Both the position numbers and the translations under genes were made by a program. From Timema cristinae (Eukaryota > Arthropoda > Insecta > Phasmatodea > Timematidae): a stretch of DNA of 64,000 bases. Of this stretch, positions 1-10,440 are shown piece by piece. Under the pieces are notes generated by a model. The model was not told the origin of the DNA. It made no database searches and was given only the letters and a program-made list of their open reading frames with translations. The stretch is taken from positions 15,539,422-15,603,421 of the forward strand of contig JBCFYV010000024.1 of the NCBI GenBank assembly GCA_039000515.1, given 5' to 3'. Position 1 is the stretch's first letter, and each line of letters opens with the position of its first letter.

Positions 1-9
1 TGTAAAATA

Positions 10-290
10 GGTGACCTGGTGGTCTAGGGGTAAGGTGTCGGACTTCTGTGCTGGCGACCGGGGTTCAATCCTCGGTCCCGGCACAGATTTATCTGATTTC
101 CAAACCCTTCCTTCACCTCTGACAAGACATCTTGTGAATGTGGGGAATTCCAGGCCGCCACCGTGGTTCGGATTCCACGTTAAACTGTAGGTCCTCCAGT
201 TCATCTCACAATCACCCTACCATTACACATTAGCGTAAGTGCGTTATAACCCGAACGGGTAGTAAGACGCGGTGCTAATAATAATAATAA
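10..290 (+). mobile_element. SINE A (full length, left direct copy)
   Basis: A tRNA-like head holds an A-box-like TGGTCTAGGGG and a B-box-like GGTTCAATCC. A body of about 150 bp follows, then a 3' tail ending GACGCGGTGCTAA and an (ATA)n run. It is flanked by the duplicated target AATGTAAAAT. It matches the family consensus better than its counterpart at 27825-28103 at several sites. Like other SINEs it would be transcribed by RNA polymerase III from the internal boxes and copied by a LINE in trans; it encodes no protein. Confidence 0.9.
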
Positions 291-1660
291 AATGTAAAAT
301 AATATGATGAGAAATAGTGTCAATATTTCTACTATCGAAATTGAATGGGAAACTCAATTAGTTTATATTATTAAAATGTTATTGTTTAATAAATTGTAAC
401 TTACAGCTTTATAAAGAGTTTCGGCGGCATTTTTCAAGTTTATCATTTTTTATTTATTTTTTATTGTATTCTTTTAGTGTTCATGGTAATAATATTGGTA
501 TACTTTTCTTTCATAAGCTTAGAAAAATATGACTGATAAATATTAACATAATTAAATAGGGGGAGTAAAGAAATATAACTACTTTGTAATGTATAATAGC
601 TATATTTATTATTTCCTGTTCCTTTTATTTTCCTACTCCACCCTAATATTAGTGTGGCTCTTTGTAAACTAATTCAGAAAGGATCACATAAAAAAGTTAG
701 TTGAAAGAAAGACAGACTCGAGAAATATTTAGAACTATGTAGAATACATTTTTTTCTGTCTGGTAACGGAAACGTTATTCGATAAAACTTATGTATATAC
801 CCCAATTTGTAAAAGAAGGACATTATCTGATAGCTGGGAAAAGGATCATGATCTACTTTCTTTTTTTTTCCAATGTCAAATCGTGTAATTTATGGCTGTT
901 ACTTTTGATAAATACTATCATTAACTGTAAAATAATACTATTAATAAAGTAAAAATTCGTCCTTGTTGAGAAAAACAAAAAATGCGTTATTTTCTGTAAG
1001 GTGCTCCAAATGTCCATTCATAAGAAAATCAAGATATAGTTTCATTATTCATGTATTCTATGATTCTTGCAATGGCAACTAACCGGCACGATCTCGCTAG
1101 GACCTGTTCAAATTAGAATACGTGGGAGTGTTGTTAAAAAAAATTGCCCGTTTGTTTTTTAATGTAACCAACTTTAATTTTCTATTAAGGTTTTATCTTG
1201 AACACTGTTGTTGAACGAAACCTACGCAAATCATCGAGTGGGGAGGTATGGAGGGGGGTGGGGAGATTTCTCAAGCACAGACCTAACAATTTGAAACCAT
1301 CACTAACAACACCCCTGTCTTAATAAAAATCCCCTGAATTTGGTATGAACACGCAATGGCCTCTCCCTTACATGGTACTCTGATAGTCATCTGCAGAGGA
1401 ACCTTACCTCGGTAATCATAAGACTCTAAAAAATAACGAAACGTAAGGTAACCTTTTATTGAAAACGTCGCATAAATTAAAGTGTTGGAAGATTTGGTGT
1501 GATAAGCTGAGTGGATGATTGCCGATACAAATCTAAGGTTTCGCTTGTTTGAGTTTGACTTAGAACTGTATCGTGTCATTAGAAGATATAACCATTTTGA
1601 AAACGATTTACGTCCGATGATATATAAGTTTACAAACACCCTTAAGCACCCAATCACACC
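291..1660. other. AT-rich unique sequence, no gene seen
   Basis: No family recognised. Open frames on both strands overlap one another and show no codon structure. The same stretch recurs at 28116-29475. Confidence 0.6.
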
Positions 1661-1689
1661 CTGGACACGAGGACTATGGAGTCAATATT

Positions 1690-1835
1690 CTCTGGTCCGG
1701 TTTGCCGGGGACGAGGTCAGGGTTCTAGTCCCATTTGGGTGTACTAAGATGTTTTATTTCCAAAATGCAATCTCCTTATCCCCACAAGCATACGAGATGA
1801 AACTTGTCTCTTTCTATCACGAGTACTGGGACACG
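1690..1835 (+). mobile_element. Possible degenerate SINE B head, facing the next copy
   Basis: A B-box-like GGTTCTAGTCCC followed by a GGTGTACTA motif and a pyrimidine-rich stretch resembles the 5' half of SINE B. A 113-codon open frame runs through this segment and is probably fortuitous. The right copy is at about 29505-29650. Confidence 0.35.
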
Positions 1836-1857
1836 ATAAACGATGTATTTTTTTAAT

Positions 1858-2080
1858 CACCGCGTCTTACCACCTTTTCAGGCTATACTCACACATATTA
1901 ATTACACTAATGAGATAAGGATGAGGAAGGAAACATTTTATGGGTAAGATAACTTCATTTGCGTGGAAGGAGAATGTAAAACCCCTAAGGAAAACTACCC
2001 TAAGTAGACCCAACCAGGATTATAACCTTAATCCTCCCGTCATCAGAACGCCAGTCTAACACGAGAGTGACAACTTAGAC
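1858..2080 (-). mobile_element. SINE B, interrupted by a hAT
   Basis: On the minus strand it reads from the tRNA-like head towards the tail motif of SINE B (plus strand CACCGCGTCTTACCACC at 1859). The head is cut at CTTAGAC, where the hAT at 2081 begins. Confidence 0.7.
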
Positions 2081-2563
2081 CAGTGGCTCTCAATGTGGGG
2101 TACGCGTACCCCCATGGGCGTGTGACAGGAAGTTTGGGAGTATGCGAAAATATTCGAATAATTGCGGAAAGAGCTACATTTACCAACAGTGTAAGAAAAA
2201 ATATCAGTCAAATGTTATGAAATTAACTCAACGATAAGGTGAGGGGTGGTTCGGTTTTTCTTCTATATTTAACCCTGAGAAAATGATATCAGTTTAAAAC
2301 ATGAAACAGTTTTATAGTAATTAATAAATAAATTAAATGTCACTTTTTATTGTAACTTTTGCTTTTGATTGTAAAAAATATATTTCACCTTATTATTACA
2401 TTGTTTTTCAATACCATTATTAGACCATTTATTTCCTGTTGCAACATGTAAATTAGAAATAACTATTACTGTAGTAATTAAACATTTTGTTAATATTAAG
2501 GGCACAATTTGTGGAAATGGGAATCCAAGGGGTACGCGAGCAAAAAAAGGTTGGGAAGCGCAG
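2081..2563. mobile_element. Non-autonomous hAT (left direct copy)
   Basis: It starts CAGTGGCTCTCAATGTGGGG followed by a GGTACGCGTACCCCC hairpin, a classic hAT terminus. It ends in a weaker inverted copy (GGTTGGGAAGCGCAG). Length is about 483 bp with no transposase seen. It sits in the tRNA-like head of SINE B. Confidence 0.75.
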
Positions 2564-3058
2564 GGCTAGAATAATTTGGTACTTTTAAAAAAACAAGTAG
2601 ACGCAAACACATTTAGAAATAATCAACAGTACAAAAAGTTCTGGGATCATACTTTACGTTAACTACACCTATACATTTGTAGCATTATTTGAAAACACTT
2701 TCTACTACGTTTAAAAATATTTAAAACGCTCTTCGTAACAAATTGAAACTTTCGCTGGTTGAATCAACCAATATTGGCTCAGTTTTTAACATTATCCATT
2801 CAACCAATATTCTGCTTATGATGTGACTTTTCAAATATGAATTGACCAATAGATGTTGGATCTTATCATTTACTATTAAGAAGAGGCAGAAAGGAGCGCG
2901 AGTTAAATTAATTTTCGAAGTTTTTTTTTAAATATTTCTTATCCAAATTAGATAAAATATTGCTTCATGAGATACGTTCGACTCAATTTTCTAAACATAG
3001 TAATCCGAACTTTTTTAATATTTGCCAAGAGTATTATTATTAATACTATAATTATTAT

Positions 3059-3312
3059 TAGGTGTTCTGTCTTACAACAGATTAATTCCTTTTGATAGTG
3101 AACTTAGTCTGCCAATGCATCAATGCTTCCTCCTTCAAACCCCAGAATTTTCTTTTTTCCTTCAACTAATCCAATATTTGAATCTTTCTTCTTCCTAAGC
3201 TCCTCTTTCCTTTAACTTTTCCTTCTATGACGTCGTGCAGAAAAATGTTTCCACTTAAGGATGTGTCCGATCCAGTTTGCTTTGCACCGAAGAATCACAT
3301 CCTAAATGGTTC
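3059..3312 (-). pseudogene. LINE reverse-transcriptase C-terminal remnant
   Basis: Read on the minus strand with small frame corrections it shows motifs typical of the C-terminus of insect-type LINE polyproteins: NWIGHIL, then HDVIEGKVKGKRSLGRRK, then LKEKRKFWGLKEEA, ending near SVVRQNT. It is broken by stops and frameshifts. The same family is seen at 38380-38578, and the right-arm copy is at 30880-31138. Confidence 0.75.
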
Positions 3313-3769
3313 CCAACTGAGAGTACTGAAAAAATGTAACAAAAATAATTTTTAAATTTAGAGAAAAAGTAATTTTTAAACTAATACATGATACTTTGAT
3401 AAATATTAAAGAACTATTGAGTTTACTATGTCTATAAAAATAAAATAAATGCATTTAAACACTAAATATTTTATTTATTTTGTCCAAAAAGAGTTTTTTG
3501 CTATAGAATCTGTAAAAATACTAACCTTAATATAACTTTATTGCAAGATGAATAGAACCTCTGTGACCTGTACTGAGTACAGTCCAATTGTTATATAAAG
3601 CACCTTTTAAAAATCAAAGACATATGTTTTCTCTAAAAATATTGATAACACTTAACTGGTAATATTAGTGTTATTTTATAGGTATTGATCAGTAATATAA
3701 ATATCTAAAGTGAAAGCTTCAGATCACATGACTTGACTTGCCAATGTATGAAAGTAGAGATTTTTCTAG

Positions 3770-3897
3770 CTGTTAGAAAGGCTCTTCCAATGAAAACTGG
3801 ACAGTACAGAGTTCACGGGTCTCCACAGGACCTGCGAGGCTTGTCACTTGTCAGAAGTCCTGGCACTTTAATATACACACGTTTTGCCTATCACTAG
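3770..3897 (+). CDS. Candidate terminal exon, unknown protein (left copy)
   Basis: A plausible acceptor (TTTTTCTAG, 3761-3769) is followed by 41 sense codons and a TAG at 3895-3897. The peptide contains KTGQYRVHGSPQDL and LSLVRSPGTLIYTRF. Local GC is clearly higher than the flanks. Compared with the copy at 31589-31716, the two substitutions in the stretch (AAG to AAA, CCA to CCT) both fall at third positions and are silent. I do not recognise the protein. No upstream exon was found, and a repeat remnant remains possible. Confidence 0.35.
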
Positions 3898-4837
3898 AGA
3901 TAACGAGTTGACGGGATTATTACATTTACTGCACGTATGGGGCCATTTAATTGTAGTCTCACAAGCCTGTTTCTTGGGATTTAAAATTAATAACCATTCA
4001 GCATTAAAAAAAAACAAGAAGATATGTTGATTAGGGTATCTTTTACTCGAAAGAGAAAATTATTACACTACAATTTTCATAATGAGAAAAGTAACACCGA
4101 CGCTTCAAAATAACAAAAATAATAGTAAAATAGCTGATTATATCATAAATATGACTTGTTATTTATGTTATTCCTCTTACATATTCCTATCTATGTGTCC
4201 TACCATTCTTTACAAATTTCCATTTTCTCCTTTCTGTGTTTTTTTTTTCCCTTTTTAGTAAGTTGCGTTGCGCGTTTCATACTCCTCCCTGATAAGTTCC
4301 GATAGAATGAAACCTAGGTCGGGGGATTGGATGGTAACGATCGATTTTCTTCAAGAGGAAATCATTAACTCTTTGTCCAGTGGCAGCAATGGAAAGTGTA
4401 AAATTGTGTTCTTTTCATTGTAAAAGTCATATTGTGTTCATCCTTTTTATATATTTCTATCCACCTTTCCTGTACCGTGTCCCAAATATAATATAAAAAA
4501 CATAGGAATTAAATGTGAAATAATTCCTCATACAACTTAACATTATTTGGACTGGACTTCCTGTGTCAGGGATATAGGGGTTATAATTCTGGTTGTGTGA
4601 ATTAGAGGTTGATTTCATTAACTGGTTTACCACTCACACTTAGTGCAAATGCGGGTACATTTCCTCTAAAATACCTTTACCATCTCTATTCGATCAGATA
4701 CTAAGACATGGTGGAAAAAACCTTTTTACAATTTGTCTGGAATGTCATTGTAAAAACCTAATTTAACCCTTGTATATATATTTTTTAAATATTAAATATT
4801 ATAAAATATAAAGTGGTATAAGAATAAATTCTGGTGT

Positions 4838-5030
4838 CTAGCAGGTGGAATAAATTTCAGGCTTATCTAATGTTTTTTTGGTGGTGACAGGAAGGTTGGG
4901 GTTCGAATCCCAGCCGTTTGTACTGATGATGTTTTTTCTTGAATGAAATCCCACTCTCCCTCTACGATTAAATGGGTACATTTAATTTAAATCATCTCTA
5001 CCTCATTAACTTACTTACTCTATGGCATTA
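4838..5030 (+). mobile_element. Degenerate SINE B
   Basis: It has a B-box-like GGTTCGAATCCCAGCC, the family motif CCCACTCTCCCTCTACG and a tail-like CATTAACTTACTTACT. Old copy without clear ends. The right copy is at 32655-32855. Confidence 0.55.
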
Positions 5031-5250
5031 GGAACTCGATAGTTCATTGCCGCGCTTACAAAAGTACGCCACCTATCCCTATCTTGAGCTAGTTATATCC
5101 AGTCAATCTCGCTACACCCTATCTTTATCTTGAGCTAATTCTATTCAGTCCACCTCATTGAACCCTATCCCTATCTTGAGCTAGTTCTATTCATCAACTT
5201 CATTACACCCTGTCTTTATCTTGAGCTAGTTCTATCCAGTCAGCCTCATT
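5031..5250 (-). repeat. LINE 3' end grown into a 46-bp minisatellite, cut by gap
   Basis: This is the left copy of the array at 32850-33215. The first part read on the minus strand encodes the LINE C-terminus (WRTFVSAAMNYRVPN then a stop). It is followed by about four 46-bp units before the N gap. Confidence 0.8.
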
Positions 5251-5350
5251 NNNNNNNNNNNNNNNNNNNNNNNNNNNNNNNNNNNNNNNNNNNNNNNNNN
5301 NNNNNNNNNNNNNNNNNNNNNNNNNNNNNNNNNNNNNNNNNNNNNNNNNN
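5251..5350. other. Assembly gap (100 N)
   Basis: Exactly 100 N, a usual placeholder for unknown size. It separates a contig ending in a minisatellite from one starting inside a SINE A. Confidence 0.99.
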
Positions 5351-5485
5351 CCACATTCACAAGATGTCTTGTCAAAGGTGAAGGAAGGGTTTGGAAATCA
5401 GATAAATCTGTGCCAGGACCGAGGATTGAACCCCGGCCGCCAGCATAGAAGTCTGACACCTTACCCCTAGACCACCAGGTCACCT
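5351..5485 (-). mobile_element. SINE A, head half only, truncated by gap
   Basis: Contains the tRNA-like head with its outer end at 5485, followed by the target sequence ATTTTACATTTT at 5486-5497. It matches the head of 27825-28103 with no difference seen, unlike the copy at 10-290. Confidence 0.9.
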
Positions 5486-5497
5486 ATTTTACATTTT

Positions 5498-6208
5498 AAC
5501 GCTGTAAATTTCTAATTTATTCTAGTACAGAAACACTTTTATTGGTCTCTCTTGAAATAATATAGCTTTTATATTTTATTGTACAAACGTAAGACACAGA
5601 TTAATCAATTCAGGTAAAAAAATATGATTTTTATTCTACTTCTAATTTAACACAGTCATAAACTTGAGTATGATGTATTTAATTCAATGTGATATAATAC
5701 AAAATGTAAATGAATGATTTGAAGATAACTACTTGAGACCTGACGCAAATAAATAAAACAACAACAACAACATGTAATGAAATATATTTTCTTTATAAGG
5801 CGAAGGAAGATCTCTTATCGTGTCCCTGATAGCCATGAAATGATGACTCTTGCTCACACATCGATCATCTTAGCGAAACCATTTTGATGGTCGAACAAAA
5901 CGTTCTGTGTACCTTTCCTTTCTCCTGGTACCCGTGTTTTCTATTCTCGCTGCTAATGTGAAACGAATGCTCCGCCTCTTCATGTTGTGTGTAATGAGAC
6001 ATGGGGTGTCTGTCTGTCTATAGAACCGCTCCTGGCTCCAGACGTATGATTAATGAACCGGACGAGAACTGCTCTGGGTGAGACATTCGACATTATGGTG
6101 AGATGAAGCTCTTTAAACTCATAATTAGCAATATAAAATGTGATCAAAAATAATTTCCTATTAAAAATTTAAAAAAATATTTGTTGCAAAGATTGATAAA
6201 TATTTAAG
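5498..6208. other. Unique sequence with a GC-richer block
   Basis: AT-rich up to 5780. Then 5790-6110 is GC-richer than its surroundings and carries no recognised repeat. Short frames exist but none is convincing. The same block is at 27190-27530. Confidence 0.5.
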
Positions 6209-6440
6209 ACCGACACCTTATCTCAGTCGGTAGCGTGTCTGTCTACTGAGCTAAGGGTCCTGGGTTCTATTCCGGGCATGGCTGAAACATTTATCATTAG
6301 TGATATGTGAGTTTACCCTTTCATAATTGTGAATTAATGGACGGGGTTTGGGTGTTGTTCTAGATTTACGTTAGCTTATCAGTCGTGTGCTGATACAATA
6401 GTTCGGTAAAGAAAGTGCACGTTAAATACCTCAAATAAAT
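6209..6440 (+). mobile_element. SINE E, tail type 1
   Basis: The tRNA-like head has a CTCAGTCGGTAGCGTG A-box region and GGGTTCTATTCC as B-box. The body includes TTACCCTTTCATAATTGTGA. The tail is CACGTTAAATACCTCAAATA, shared with SINE F. The right-arm copy is 26871-27103. Confidence 0.85.
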
Positions 6441-6454
6441 GGGGGAGGGGGGGG

Positions 6455-6612
6455 GGTAGAAATTACAGGGAGGGGGCTATACAGTGATGGTAGGACTGTA
6501 TTAAAAATAAATGGGTAAAAAAAGTTTTGTTTTTATATTGACATGATGGATGATTTGAAGATTTGTTTTACCGTACAGGATTATTTAGAATATTTTTTTA
6601 CGGGGCTAGTCA
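6455..6612 (+). mobile_element. Helitron-like 3' fragment
   Basis: Shares GGGGGCTATACAGTGATGGT, a TTGACATGATGGATGATTTG stretch and a final TTTTTTACGGGGCTAGT with the element at 53053-53490. The CTAGT end fits a Helitron 3' terminus. Confidence 0.55.
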
Positions 6613-6617
6613 ATTAT

Positions 6618-6703
6618 AAACTTTTCAGCCTTGCCAGGAATCGATCCCGGGACCTTTAGCTCAGTAGATAAATATGATACCGACTGAGCTAAGGTATCGG
6701 ATT
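6618..6703 (-). mobile_element. SINE E head fragment
   Basis: On the minus strand it has a tRNA-like head with CTTAGCTCAGTCGGTA and GGGATCGATTCCTGG. The body is missing. Right-arm copy at 26606-26692. Confidence 0.7.
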
Positions 6704-6956
6704 AGATTTCCAAACATACTAAAGTCAGATATGAGTTGAGATATGGCCACATTCTTGGAAAAATGGTATTGTTTGACTTGTCCCTTCTAACTTCTAAACT
6801 GTCTTTCCTATGATCATACCTTTCAAATTAGAGTTTTCGAGAATGATTTAATGAGAAAATATCAAAATAATATTACATCTACTTATTGTTATGTCAACAA
6901 TGTTGCGATGCTCACAGGATTTATTAATATTATTTAACTTATTTTGAAGCGCATTA

Positions 6957-7055
6957 CTGGTCGAATGGTCTAAGGCGTCATTGTCGCAATATACTGGACT
7001 GCCGATGACAGAAAATGGAGTTCTAGCCCCAGTCAGGTGTAATAAGAGTGTTTAT
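6957..7055 (+). mobile_element. SINE B head fragment
   Basis: Carries TGGTCTAAGGCGTCATTGTC, TAGACTGCCGATGAC-like sequence and a B-box-like GTTCTAGCCCC, then stops. Right-arm copy at 26255-26352. Confidence 0.65.
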
Positions 7056-7305
7056 TACTTTAATGGTTCTCAATTCTCCCTTCAAGAAAATCTGAGCTTT
7101 CAGGTCTTCAAATTCCAAAGCAAAACATCCACAGGGTAAAATTTCCAAGGCAGAATTATCCAAAACTAAAAAGACAGATGAATAGGTCTAAATCCAAGAA
7201 TAAAAACGTCCAAAAACCATAATATCCAAAATAAGAAATCCAAATGGATGGAGAAACAATTCATTTTTATTTTAAAGATAGAAAAAAAAAAAACAGGAAA
7301 AAATA

Positions 7306-7489
7306 TTATATTAGAGAAGGCCAACTTATTGAATTGTCTTGTGATTCGACATAAAAAATTATATTCACTTCAAAACCTTGCTGTATTTTTGGTGTCATAC
7401 TCCCACAGTGTACCTTGATGTTTCCAAAAAGACAATAAAATACTTGATGCCATTTGTCACCACTTATTTGTGTTACAACGTAATCACCT
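7306..7489 (-). CDS. Candidate terminal exon, unknown protein (left arm)
   Basis: Mirror copy of 25820-26003; see that entry. In this arm the frame also stays open upstream to 7575. Confidence 0.3.
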
Positions 7490-7670
7490 CTGGTGCATAT
7501 TAAATATGTATATATAACGAGACTTGTTATAGAGCCAGACCTACGATTTAAGTTATTCTCAGTTGATCCTGACATTCGAAATATAGCGGCTGAAAAACAT
7601 CACCAGCTACCCCAATAGGAGAGGGTTGAAAAATATTAATTATATTTAAACAAACTCCTTAGAACAACTT

Positions 7671-7930
7671 ATCTATATTAATAAAAAGAATAATGTGTGT
7701 AATTTGTTTGTCTGTCATGAACGTTGCGCGATATATATAATATAGGGCTGAGATTTTAAAAATTAGCAGTCCCTGTGCAGGAAAATATGCAACACAAAGC
7801 CGGATTTTAAATTTGGATTTTTTAAAAATTAATCAAAAAATAGCTCTGAACAAATAAAATGAAAGATTTTTTTCTGTCTCTTTAAAATAAAAAAAGTTTC
7901 GCCAGGACAAATGGGTATTTCTGCTCTTCT
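7671..7930 (+). mobile_element. Helitron-like short repeat, diverged
   Basis: Starts near TCTATATTAATA and continues TTTGTCTGTCATGAACGTTG, CGCGATAT and GTCCCTGTGCAGG, the order seen in the other copies of the family (9262, 16235, 37459, 54317). Right-arm copy at 25385-25637. Confidence 0.55.
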
Positions 7931-8149
7931 TTAATCAAAATATATTATCTAATTGATATTTATTTTACTTATATGAAATGATTTACGTAGAGTACTATAG
8001 ATGTGTGTGTAGGTTTTAAATTTTAACTCATATATCAGGGGAGGTTGAGGGGATCCGGGAAACTTTTATTTGCTTAAGGAGGTCCGCAATCTGAAAGATG
8101 TTGGCAATTTCTGATCTACACAATTGATTCACTCACAGCTATCCCACCA

Positions 8150-8567
8150 CAATCATTGAATATTTTATGTCCTTGATACGTTTTAAACGAGGATTATTAC
8201 TGAGTTAATCTGATTACATTATGATTAGGAGAGAATGGCATTACTGACCAGTAGGGACATGACATCCAGTTCGGTCGCCTTATGTGTAAATTATCAGCCA
8301 ATCTGTTGTCACAAAGCATTGCTCATGATACACCTATGTATGTTGTCCACACGTCAAACCTGCAATGAGATGATGTGATGGTAATTATTATTATGTTGTG
8401 GAGCCTGTATGAGTCTTAACATACTTAAACCTAACTGTCCAAACCCTGTTGACCGTTAGGATCATTACCCTTAAGAGAAAAATAACCAAGGTACCAGCCG
8501 GGAATCGAACCCGGAACCTCTAGATTTGAAGCCAATTGCACTGACCACTTACATCACGAGGCCGGAT
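8150..8567 (-). mobile_element. SINE D (left arm)
   Basis: Mirror copy of 24741-25165. The B-box appears here on the plus strand as GGGAATCGAACCCGG at 8501-8515. Three small frames crossing it are artefacts. Confidence 0.85.
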
Positions 8568-9261
8568 TTTACAAGAGTGATTAATAGAAAATATTCCAGA
8601 GTTAATATAGAGGGGGGTCAGAACCCCCACCCTGGTGCACCCAGCTGGGATAAACACCTACCTCCCCACCCGGAGCTGAGATACAGGTCACAATTTTCAA
8701 GGAACGAGCCTTATCTGACAGTTATAAAAACTACTAGATTTATTCTCACGTAATAATACGTCAATTAATATGATCTATAGCTGTCACTTTTGATAGATAT
8801 TATCAATAGCTTTGAGACAACATAAATAAACTAATTGTGAAAAGTGATCTCCACATGGACTAATGTCTAAATACATACAATAAGGCAAGGTGACGTCATT
8901 TGACGACCCATCACTAAGGTATTTAATTTATAGCCATTAAGGATTTTAAATCTAATTTTAAAATCATTCTACACTAGGATACCATGTGTTTTACAAGTAA
9001 ACAACAAGTATGAGTGACACACCCATGCGTATGCTTTCATCTTACACTGTAATCATTATTGTAATTCTACCTATTTCCCCAACACTGGTTATATATTTTT
9101 ATCTAATGACAGCGAGCAATAATATCATTTTCGAACTAATTAAAAAAACTATTCACGATAGCACATAAACACCATGTGTCAATTTTACATTTTAAAATAA
9201 TTTCAAATTAACCTTTTATAAAGAAATCAAAATTTTATCTTTATTTTAATTTAGTAAAAAT

Positions 9262-9545
9262 AGCCGGTGTTGCCCGGGGTAACCACGTAGTGAATTGCGA
9301 AATCACTTCGGTAAACGATTTAATTTGCTTCAAATATACATGCAAAAATCACTTAATTTGTGGTTCTTCCGACAGAGTTTTTAATAAATTTAAGAAGTAG
9401 ATTAAAAATTAAAAATTCTGGCCTCTAGGTGCACATGTTCATGCACAGGGGCTACTAATTGTTAAATTTCAGACATCTGCGTGCGGAAGATGTCCCCGCA
9501 ATGCTCATGACATACGGACAAACTCTGCAATGTATTAATATAGAT
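9262..9545 (-). mobile_element. Helitron-like short repeat (left arm)
   Basis: Mirror copy of 23764-24052, including the ATGTTCATGCACAGGGGCTA core and the AGCCGGTGTTGCCCGGGGTA end. Confidence 0.65.
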
Positions 9546-9699
9546 TTAAAACAATAACGTATGTTTATTTAAATTGGTTTGTGGCTTCAAAATATATTTG
9601 ACAATGACGCTAAAATTAAGTCCTTATATTAATTAAAAACTACTCTAAAGTTGTCATTCCTTTATTATTATATAATTATTTAGTAAAATATTATCAATT

Positions 9700-10440
9700 T
9701 TTGGCGTAAAATAAATATGTTTGTCTTCTCTACAAGGTCCTTTATATGAAAATTATCCTGTAGCTTTGTAAGTAGGCCAAATCCATCAATACTGTATTTT
9801 AGGCCCTATCTGTTGCCAAAGTCTGAACCATTAGATTAGTAAGTGGATCAGGCATATATGAATTAAGGGAGTCTAATTTGAGGGTGCTGGTTGAGTTGTG
9901 GGAAGGGGCTGGGGGGTGGGGCGGGTATTGAAGAGGCGAGATTTGAACCCCCGTAAGAAAATGCAATATTTTGATTGTATTAAGAAAAAATGCACAAACA
10001 AAATTAATTCATTCAGACCTAGTTCTGGATAGTTTAAATAAATTTACTGGATATTATTTAAAGAAGTTTGGATTTAATAACATTATCTAGGCCTAGGACA
10101 ACTATAGTAAACGAAACACTAACTTAAGTATTCTTATAAAGTATTATTTTAAAACATTTTCAACGCTCAGAAAACTATTTAAAGCATATAAGCTTTATTT
10201 GAAAAACTTTACCAAAACAAGACCTTGCAATACATATGGTGTTACTTTTATTTTTTTCAAAATTATCTATATCTTGTAATGTTTATGTTTTAAAATTTTT
10301 ATTGTTATTTTTTTACCCGAAAATCCTTTAGGGTGACGGGAACCCCCTAGTACTCGTAAATCCACCAATGCTGACCAGGGTGTAAAGGAATGGAAGTCAA
10401 CAGTTAATAATAAATAGATCAGCTTGTACAGTGGCAATTG
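9700..10440. other. AT-rich unique sequence flanking the Tigger
   Basis: No repeat family recognised. A 100-codon frame at 10267-10569 crosses the Tigger end and is rejected. Confidence 0.5.

Larger units (their letters stand above)
1..5250. repeat. Direct near-identical copy of 27817-33071
   Basis: Base 1 aligns with 27817 and base 5250 with 33071 in the same orientation, with roughly 1% substitutions and a few 1-6 bp indels, mostly in homopolymers. The block carries the same cargo in the same order as the right copy: SINE A, inward-facing SINE B, a hAT, a LINE tail, a candidate exon and the start of a 46-bp minisatellite. It stops inside the minisatellite at the N gap. A continuous palindrome would have this block inverted, so its orientation is odd. 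Confidence 0.95.

Noticed and set aside
1515..1856. 113-codon frame present in both direct copies (also 29330-29671)
   Set aside because: It runs through SINE B-like sequence, an antisense frame of similar length overlaps it, and one difference between copies changes Arg to Trp.
4259..4395. Possible exon after a strong polypyrimidine tract and AG (copy 32078-32214)
   Set aside because: All three frames contain a stop within the exon or at its first codon; only an ATG-initiated first coding exon would work, and nothing supports that.
5232..5483. Frame crossing the first N gap
   Set aside because: It contains undefined residues and the rest is SINE A. The frame crossing the second gap is rejected for the same reason.
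8501..8565. tRNA gene candidate with a perfect B-box
   Set aside because: It is the head of SINE D; the acceptor stem does not pair and a long SINE body follows. The same applies to all other tRNA-like heads here.
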